From positions 60,001 to 124,000 of the forward strand of contig MNCI01007747.1 of assembly GCA_015680685.1 (NCBI GenBank): a DNA stretch of 64,000 nucleotides. Reading direction: 5' to 3'. The notes below the pieces were generated by a model, which did not search any database, had not been told where the DNA came from, and saw nothing but the letters and a program-made list of their open reading frames with translations. Position numbers and translations under genes: made by a program. This DNA is from Gnetum montanum (lineage: Eukaryota > Streptophyta > Gnetopsida > Gnetales > Gnetaceae). Shown piece by piece: positions 57,400-64,000 of the stretch (its first letter is position 1; every line of letters begins with the position of its first letter).

Positions 57400-58660
57400 T
57401 GATTTGGTGCATCCATAAAGAGGAGTTCATCTAGAAACTGATCAAAGAGTAGGCTTTCCTCCTCTTTTTTATCCCATCTTAAGTGAGAGAAGTGGTCAAT
57501 AACCACATTCTTAGTCCCTTTTCAATCTACCATCGTGAGATCAAATTCCTACAAGATCATGAGCCACCGTATGATATAGGGGCTTATTGTTGGCTTGTTC
57601 TTTAGGAAACAGATGGAACTATGGGCTATGTGCATAAATAATTTATAACCAAGCACATAGTGCCTAAATTTTTCATGAGCATACACCACTACCATTACTT
57701 CTTTCTTCATGGTGGTGTAATTTAGTTGTGAACCTATAATGCTTTGGCTCACATAGTTGATTTAATATGGACTTTTTTTATCATCCAACTACGTAAGAAC
57801 TACTTCCAAGCATAATTATATGTGTCTATCATTATGTATAATTTTCTAGACCAATATGATGCCTGTAGAAGTGGAATTTTTATAAGTTTTTCCTTCAATT
57901 GTTGGAATGCATGTTCACATTCCTTGGTCCAAATGAATGGAGCATATTTATTTGTCAACTTGACCAATGAATTTGTAATCTTAGAGAAATTCTCTATGAA
58001 TTATTGGTAGTAGTGAGTATGTCCGATAAATGATCAGACATCTTTAACTATCTCTAGTTGATGTGTTATTCCTTGGATGATCCTTATCTTCTCTAGATCT
58101 ACGTCAATCCCTTCTTGTGAAATTTGGTACCCCAACACAATGCTATCTTGGATCATGAGATGACTCTTTTTCTAGTTGTGCCATAGATTTATTTCTAAAC
58201 ATCTTCTTAGTACTTTCTTAAGGTAGTCCAAGGCTTTCTCAAATGTAGCTCCATAGGTGGAGAAGTCATCCATGAAGACTTCGAGACCGCTATCGATCTA
58301 CTATTGAAGGATGCTAAGAACCAAGCATTGAAAATGTTGTAAGGGCATTGCATAGACCAAATGGCATCTCATGATATGCAAAATTTTCCTAGGGACTTGT
58401 GAATGTTGTCTTGGATTGATCTTTTGATGTAATTTGAATTTTTTTATAACCACTATAACCATCCAAGAATCTATAGTAGTAATGCCCAGAGATAGTTTCC
58501 AACACTTGGTTCACAAATGATAATGAAAAATGATCTTTAAATTTTTCCACTTACCACTTTTATTTGACATAATTACAAGTGGGCTGACTCACTTACTATT
58601 TGCAATGAGATAGATAAACCCTATCTTGAGGAGTTTCTCTATTTTTTTTGATGATCTACT
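57400..58660 (-). pseudogene. pol: Reverse transcriptase and RNase H of element E, broken
   Basis: Minus strand: HYYYRFLDGYSGYKKIQI and AYHEMPFGLCNAL (58490-58340), then VFMDDFSTYGATFEKALDYL (58285-58225); the FMDD box is the Athila form of the RT active site and is intact. GYQISQEGIDVDLEKIRIIQ follows at 58130-58070, then the connection and RNase H (57752-57549: SQSIIGSQLNYTTMKKEVMVVVYAHEKFRHY). Several stops and a frameshift near 58300. Confidence 0.75.
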
Positions 58661-59199
58661 TCAATTTGGAATTTATCCATCTTTGTGGCTACCTTCTTGG
58701 CTTCATGGCTAGGTCAATGTAAATGCGATGCTAGCATATCCTTGGATTGATTCCAGTTAGCTTAGGATATGACCAAGAAAAGGCTATTAGCCATTTTTTA
58801 ACCACCTTTAACAACTTTTCTTTTTATTCAGGAGCAATTTTGGCATTGATTATGAAGATCTTACCATTATTTAAGAATGCCTAATACTTGAATTTGGTAT
58901 TTTTTTCAACTCTAGGGGCTTCTACTTGAAGTTATTAGGGATTTCCAACTCTCCCCAATAGCTATCATCTTTACCAGAAGAAAATTGGTGATGAACTTGC
59001 TTAAGTTTATCCATGCTTTTAACATAAGCACATGTTTAGCTCTCACTTGGTTCCATGCATAATGTGCTACTTTTTTAGTCAACTATCATCCATTGGATGC
59101 CATCCTATTTTGTGGCTACTATATATAGATTCCTTTGAATATTTGTTTCTTATGCACACTAATTTCATGCTTTAATGTATATACTTTTGTACATAATTA

Positions 59200-59620
59200 C
59201 ATCTATTATCACTGTACATAATGCATGGAATACACTTCTTATCTAGCCATCAAAATTCATTTTCCTTGGAGATTTTCAAGGAGAGGTTCCTTATGTCTAT
59301 TTGTGCATCAACCATTATTAACCGTGCCCTTTCCATAATGATGGGGAAGTCACCTTTACAGTGTTCAACCTTAATCACTAGAAAATTAATAGGATAGGAC
59401 AACCCACTAACTATAGTTAGAATGTCGTCCACCAATCTCAAGGGAGTAGTGATTGTTTGGTTTACCAATTCTAAATAGATGTTACTCTTCTTGAGAGGTG
59501 GTAGGTTCTAGGATTTGTACATGTCATGAGAGATGAGATTAACACTAGAACCAAAATCAAGAAGAGCCTTGCATGGCTCATGTCTATCAACCTGTAGGTA
59601 AATGAGTAGACTTCCTGGAC
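59200..59620 (-). pseudogene. Aspartic protease region of element E
   Basis: Minus strand: HEPCKALLDFGSSVNLIS near 59580-59525 gives the active-site motif as Asp-Phe-Gly-Ser, one residue off the usual Asp-x-Gly pattern of the family. LVNQTITTPLRLVDDILTIV and YPINFLVIKVEHCKGDFPII follow (59468-59340). Athila-type layout, between gag and RT. The stretch 58661-59200 is linker with no clear motif. Confidence 0.65.
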
Positions 59621-59699
59621 CAAATCTTTTTATGGGAAGACCACCAGCATTGATCCAATAAAAAAAAAACATAAGTTAACATCACAGTGTCAATCTAAG

Positions 59700-61849
59700 G
59701 TGGCTTTTAGTTTGAAGGTTACTCAAAGATGTTTGATGTAGAGGATGATTGTCTTGGAGATACAAGGTGGCTAGCTGCATGAGGTTGTCAGGCTTTGGAA
59801 GGACTATTGGGTTAGAAAAAAGGTTGTTTCCTGGATTGATTGTTCAATCCACTTGACAAAAAAGCTAGTTTTTAATGTACATCTATCATAGTATTTTGTT
59901 GCTACAACTATGGAGGAATTTCTTCCTACATGGATGAAGTAGGAGGTAACTAGGTTGAGGTTGGAGGTATGTGTGTAGATAGATGCAAAGGGTGATATGG
60001 ATATGGGTTCTCTCCTCAAGTGATTAATGAATGTGTTTGATGGTACTCTAGAGGGTAATAGTGATGCTAAAATGAGGCATGTCTTGTAGAACTTCTTGGA
60101 GAAATAGGTTGCTGAAGATAGCACTCATATGGATCTAGTTGCTTCTAAGGGTACTACTATCTTGGCAGTGGCATTCCCCATCATTGTTGTTGGTGTCATT
60201 ATTGGTAATGCTCATATGGTTGAGGTGGAGCTCCACTTGGGTAATAAGCTTATCATTGCTAGTGGAATTACCTTAGATTTCCTTGAGGATAAGACAATCA
60301 TCTATGTGCTTCCCTAGGTGCTAGTTGAGGATTCAATGTGTAAACCTTAGACTCTTGTAATTATGACATCATAAGGAAACACCCTTTTGGATGTTTGTAT
60401 TGATAGATGTCATAACTAGGATCATCATTAGAGTCGATTTCCACAACTTCCTCTATGGTAGTAGCTTTTCCCTTACCTTTGTAGTAGGCATGTTTATCTT
60501 ATTTTCGTCTCCTTTATTTAGGATCACTATTTTTTTATTTAGATGCTTTAACAATTTTCATAGTAGTTTGGAACTTCTCATCAAAAGAGTCCCATAATTT
60601 ATCAACCTTTTCCAAAATTTCAAAAATAGATTTTTAAATAGGCAAGGTTTTCCTATTCACTACTTCATTGAATGGTGACTCCTCCCCATCACAAAATTGA
60701 ACCTCGCTTTTCCTAATGGAAGGATCCCTATTATACTCTTCTACAATTTTCCTTTTTCACAACTCATTTTCTTCTTTTTTTACCTACTCTATAAGCCTTT
60801 GGATTTGATGAGCTCTTAAATCAGACAATCTCCCTTAGGCATAAACCTCAAGAGTTCTTCTAGTTTCTACTCTAAGCCCATCTATGATGTGTTAGATCTA
60901 TTCCCTTTGAGAATAACCATGACCAAGGAAATCATGTAAGAGTGAATAATATCTACCAATGGTGGCATCCAAGGGTTCATTTGTTCCTTATTTCTAGCCT
61001 TGTGTTTGGCTTCTCAAGTTAGACACCATGGAGGACATCTGGTATTTATCATTAAATAGTTTTAACATGGTACTCCATCAATGAATGGATTCTAGCTCCA
61101 AGGATCGATACGAGCTTTTAGCTTCTTTAATGAGTGTCATGGGGAAAAGCTTGAGTTCCTACCAATCATTTTTAATGTTTTTTAAAACACATGCATCGTG
61201 GAAAGCTTGTAGACGTGTTTGCATATTAGAGTTGTACCACCCCCCCCTCCCCCTCCCCCTCCCCCTCAAATCTTGGAATATTATTCATGTCTAACTACTT
61301 GATCCTACTATCTTTCACATGCTTGTTTGGGATCTTTACTACTTTTGCAATGTTGAGCATGCTTTCAATTGTTAACAAAGGTTCATCATCATTATTACAT
61401 TGATGATGTCGATGATGGTTTCTACCACCTATGTGTTCTTGATGGCCTTGATGGTCATTATTATCTCGTTGATTACCTTCATCACAATTATTTTGATGGT
61501 AGTTTTTATGACAACCAGTAGATGAAGAGGAATACTTATAATTAGATGAAGAGGATGAAGAGGAAAGTAGACTACCACTACCACCATGGTGTTTTCCACC
61601 ACCTCTTTGCTCATTACAACCACCATCCTTAGATCCCTTGCCATTGTGATGTTTACTTGAGTCCCTACCTTGATTATCACTTTTTCCTAAACCTAGTTTA
61701 TGATTAATAGATCGTTGGTTTAGGGCCACACCCTCATTATCAAAAACAAGGGATGGAGAATCTTCATGTTTAGAACCTTCAAAGGGAGGATTCTCATTAT
61801 CATCTTGATCTAGTAGGAACAAGGGATTAGTGAAATGTTTTCCCTTCAT
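59700..61849 (-). pseudogene. gag: gag of element E, broken
   Basis: The frame from 61849 (MKGKHFTNPLFLLDQDDNEN...) runs 184 codons with Ser-, His- and Asn-rich low-complexity sequence, then LDMNNIPRFEGE, the entry to the gag core seen as LDLNNFPKFSGG in C. Here a (CCCCCT)n tract (61240-61267) interrupts the frame. The capsid core (61230-60600) is heavily shifted. Pro/Gln/Tyr-rich tail sequence is seen near 60120-59810, as in C. Confidence 0.6.
61240..61267. repeat. (CCCCCT)n tract, G-quadruplex-capable on the minus strand
   Basis: Seven to eight Cs followed by CCCCCT units; the minus strand reads GGGGGA repeated, with four or more G-runs. Located inside the gag frame of E. Confidence 0.85.
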
Positions 61850-62308
61850 AGCCTCATGTTGCTTCTCCTGGTGTTGATATCTCTTGCATCATGTTTAAGT
61901 CAGACAATAGTCCTAAGTGTCACAACCATTCACAACATATTCCTCATGAACATCTAGAATGCCCAACTACTTAATAGTTTGAAACAACATCCTAGACATA
62001 AATCAATTGAGGGGCAAGACAATGTTTCCCTTCATGTCACATCATCACAGCTACTCATCTTGATGTAGGATGAAGCTGAAGTCTAGTACATACTCATTTG
62101 GATGAGTATATACCACTTTGCACTCCTATGGGACCATTGGTTTAACATCTTCACACCCATGAGAAGAAGAAGAAATTTTGCAAAATAAATAAAATTATCA
62201 ATGTGCTTTTGTAATTGAATGTTATTTAAAAGTGATGTTGACCTTAGGTTGATCTAACAATGTTAATAATGCTCACTAATGCTAGATAGCACACATTTCA
62301 ACAAACAA

Positions 62309-62328
62309 TGTCCTTGGCAATGATGCCA
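62309..62328 (-). other. Primer-binding site of element E, tRNA-Asp type
   Basis: Minus strand TGGCATCATTGCCAAGGACA, one base after the LTR end GCTCATCA. Same class as element C, with transition differences. The stretch 61850-62308 is untranslated leader. Confidence 0.75.
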
Positions 62329-62329
62329 A

Positions 62330-63389
62330 TGATGAGCAACATGGTACCCCTATGCCCAACCATACAAATCACAAAGAATTCATGTGCAATTCGGTCAAAT
62401 TCCATGGAATTTATACTTTCCAGTGCATGAGTCTTCTACATAGTGAACCTTTCCATAAGGTCATTCATCATCTTCCTGATTACACTTGTGAAATAAAAAG
62501 GTATGATTAAGTGAAATTGAGGCATATGATTTTTATCATTTTATATTTTATGTTCTTTGGTGCTTTGAATAAAGAGATAAAGTAATTTAATGACTAATCT
62601 AAATTAACTAACTAACTTATCTCTAATTGGCCTTGACATAAGCATCTAGTCCCACTGTCCATACATGTCATGAACACACATATCCACTGCTGGGTTACCA
62701 AGCACTACATGACTAGGTGTACCAAGCAATAACGTTGTTGGGATTACCAAGCAAATACATGTTATGTTTGAAGTAGTCGTACTTATGTAATTAATCTATC
62801 TCACTTATCTCACTTAATTACCTCATTATCTTAATTATGGAAAATATTGAATAAATAATTAAAAATATTGAATTCATGAATAAATATCTAAACTATCCAT
62901 AATGTTGCAAGGTTTATCAAGAAGCTCATCTTTATTACTGCACACACTATCATGCTCAAGTTCAACAATGCTCGAATAAATATTCATACACTCAATGACT
63001 CCTATTGTGAGCACTTGAAAAAAATATTTTAACTTTCAAATGTAAAAATTGCAAGAGTTCGACTACTATTCTCAATCTGATGCCATAAATATGGCTGGTG
63101 AGCACATATTTATATGCTAGGACAAACCCCTACATCGATGGGGCCATGTTGATGCAACAAACTACATCAACAGGGCCTAGTTGATGGACCCACATTGACG
63201 CAATAGACTATGTTGATGGGCCTAGTTGATGCAGTTGCATCAATGCAATAGACTATGTTGATGGGGCATAGTCAATGGGGCCTAGTCAATGCAATAGAGT
63301 ATGTTGATGAGGCCTAGTCAATGATGCCCAATCAATGCAATAGACTATGTCGATAGGGCCCAATCGATGCAACAAACTATATTTCATCA
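62330..63389 (-). repeat. 5' LTR of element E
   Basis: 1060 bp. Minus-strand U3 (63389-63130) holds about eight repeats of roughly 30 bp built on TTGCATTGACTAGGCCCCAT; the TATA box CATATAAATATG is at about 63104-63116. Homologous to 28681-29507. Confidence 0.9.
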
Positions 63390-63394
63390 CAAAG
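63390..63394. repeat. Target-site duplication of element E, right copy (CAAAG)
   Basis: Identical to 28676-28680. Confidence 0.9.
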
Positions 63395-63960
63395 TTATAG
63401 ATTCATATGGTTTATATACAAAATTATTAAAGTGAACCAGACATTTTATTCATAGAAAACTTTGACACAAATTAAATTTGTTACTATAGTAAGCATTAGA
63501 TCAATATTTAAAAGGTATTAAAGCTATCTTGTCATATAAAAAAGGGGATAAAAATAATTTGAACAACTATTGAATGATTATTATAAGTAGCATTTTTGTT
63601 AACTTGTTGGGAACTTTGCTAGAAAAGAAAATCAATTCTTGAGATAAAGGTGATCAAGTCAAGGTAAGGTATTATACAAAATCACTCCACTATTGATCAC
63701 TTAGTTACTCTTAGAAATTACATGGAGTTTGCAAAAATGCCTAATAAAAATTATTTTAATTTTTATTAAGCTTTCAAAAGCATATGATTCAATGATTTGT
63801 ACAACAGTATGATTATGCTTACATAAAATTGTCCTCTCTTCAAATTTGATTGTAACAACTCCAAGATTACATGAGAAACTGACTATTAAAATTATAGATA
63901 GCAAGTTAGGGAAAAAATTTCAATTCCAAAAAAAAAATTAGAGGTAAGAAAGATTTCCCA
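63390..63960 (+). pseudogene. LINE G, second part (reverse transcriptase start)
   Basis: Joined to 28680 through one CAAAG, the frame reads on through IDSYGLYTKLLK, then KKGDKNNLNNY (63541-63573) and MIIISSIFVNLLGTLLEKKI (63577-63636), the fingers region of a plant LINE RT, with TGA and TAG stops. Near 63715-63790 remnants of the next RT block (KLHGVCKNA, FQKHMIQ) are shifted. The element continues beyond the window. Confidence 0.65.
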
Positions 63961-64000
63961 CTTTCTCTAATTCTCTTTGGTATCTTTATTAATCAAATTA

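Larger units (their letters stand above)
28681..63389 (-). mobile_element. Element E: Athila-type LTR retrotransposon, 34.7 kb with nested B and F
   Basis: LTRs 28681-29507 (3') and 62330-63389 (5') begin TGATGAGC and end TTTCATCA on the plus strand and are flanked by perfect CAAAG duplications. On the minus strand the order is 5' LTR, tRNA-Asp-type primer site, gag, protease, RT, RNase H, integrase, a long 3' part with ORF3, polypurine tract and 3' LTR. Element B (33518-54495) was inserted between integrase and ORF3; without it E is about 13.7 kb, a plausible size for the lineage. All frames are decayed. Confidence 0.88.

Noticed and set aside
60129-60597. Plus-strand ORFs at 60129-60317 and 60391-60597
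   Set aside because: They are antisense to the gag tail of E, have hydrophobic, low-information sequence, and no splice or promoter context.

Overview
The window looks like intergenic DNA from a large, repeat-rich seed-plant genome. It is AT-rich and I can find no intact host gene, rRNA, tRNA or CRISPR array. Almost all of it is made of old, nested retrotransposons whose reading frames are broken by stop codons. A gymnosperm would fit this kind of slow decay, but nothing in the sequence proves the taxon. The lineage names below rest on my reading of decayed protein motifs, primer-binding sites and layout, not on a database search.

Layout. (A) 1 to about 14.2 kb, plus strand: a Ty3/gypsy element of Tat type, with gag, protease, a 6 kb spacer, RT remnant, two RNase H domains, integrase and the start of a 3' LTR at 13439. 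(C) 16981-25639, plus strand: an Athila-type element bounded by two LTRs and a perfect TACGC target duplication. It has gag and a large third ORF but no visible pol, and it sits inside an older LTR of related type (D). (G) A LINE on the plus strand is cut in two (27990-28680 and 63390 onward) by (E), a complete but decayed Athila-type element on the minus strand (28681-63389, target duplication CAAAG). E was later invaded by (B), a minus-strand Tat element (33518-54495), and the 3' LTR of B was invaded by (F), a 3.04 kb TGTTGG...CCAACA insertion (34644-37683). The order of events is therefore G, then E, then B, then F.

Three features stand out. First, C and E both carry a third ORF of about 930-950 codons in the env position. 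In both it has a related N-terminal region and begins at an AG|ATG splice-acceptor-like junction. In both, a TATA box 436-468 bp upstream is preceded by sequence resembling that element's own LTR U3, which looks like an internal promoter kept similar to the LTR. Second, A and B share an architecture in which short dyad-containing minisatellites (GGTCC-ACTA-GGACC followed by TTAAACTAGCA) occur at three matching places: after protease, before RT and after integrase. The first two arrays bracket a 5-6 kb cargo that differs between the elements. Third, the cargo of B holds an antisense, apparently intron-containing gene with its own TATA box; the cargo of A holds a similar antisense first exon plus a diverged array of about 188-bp units.

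Several places are assembly gaps or suspect joins: N runs at 8001-8005 and 20542-20819, and single Ns at 11320, 11407 and 17295.
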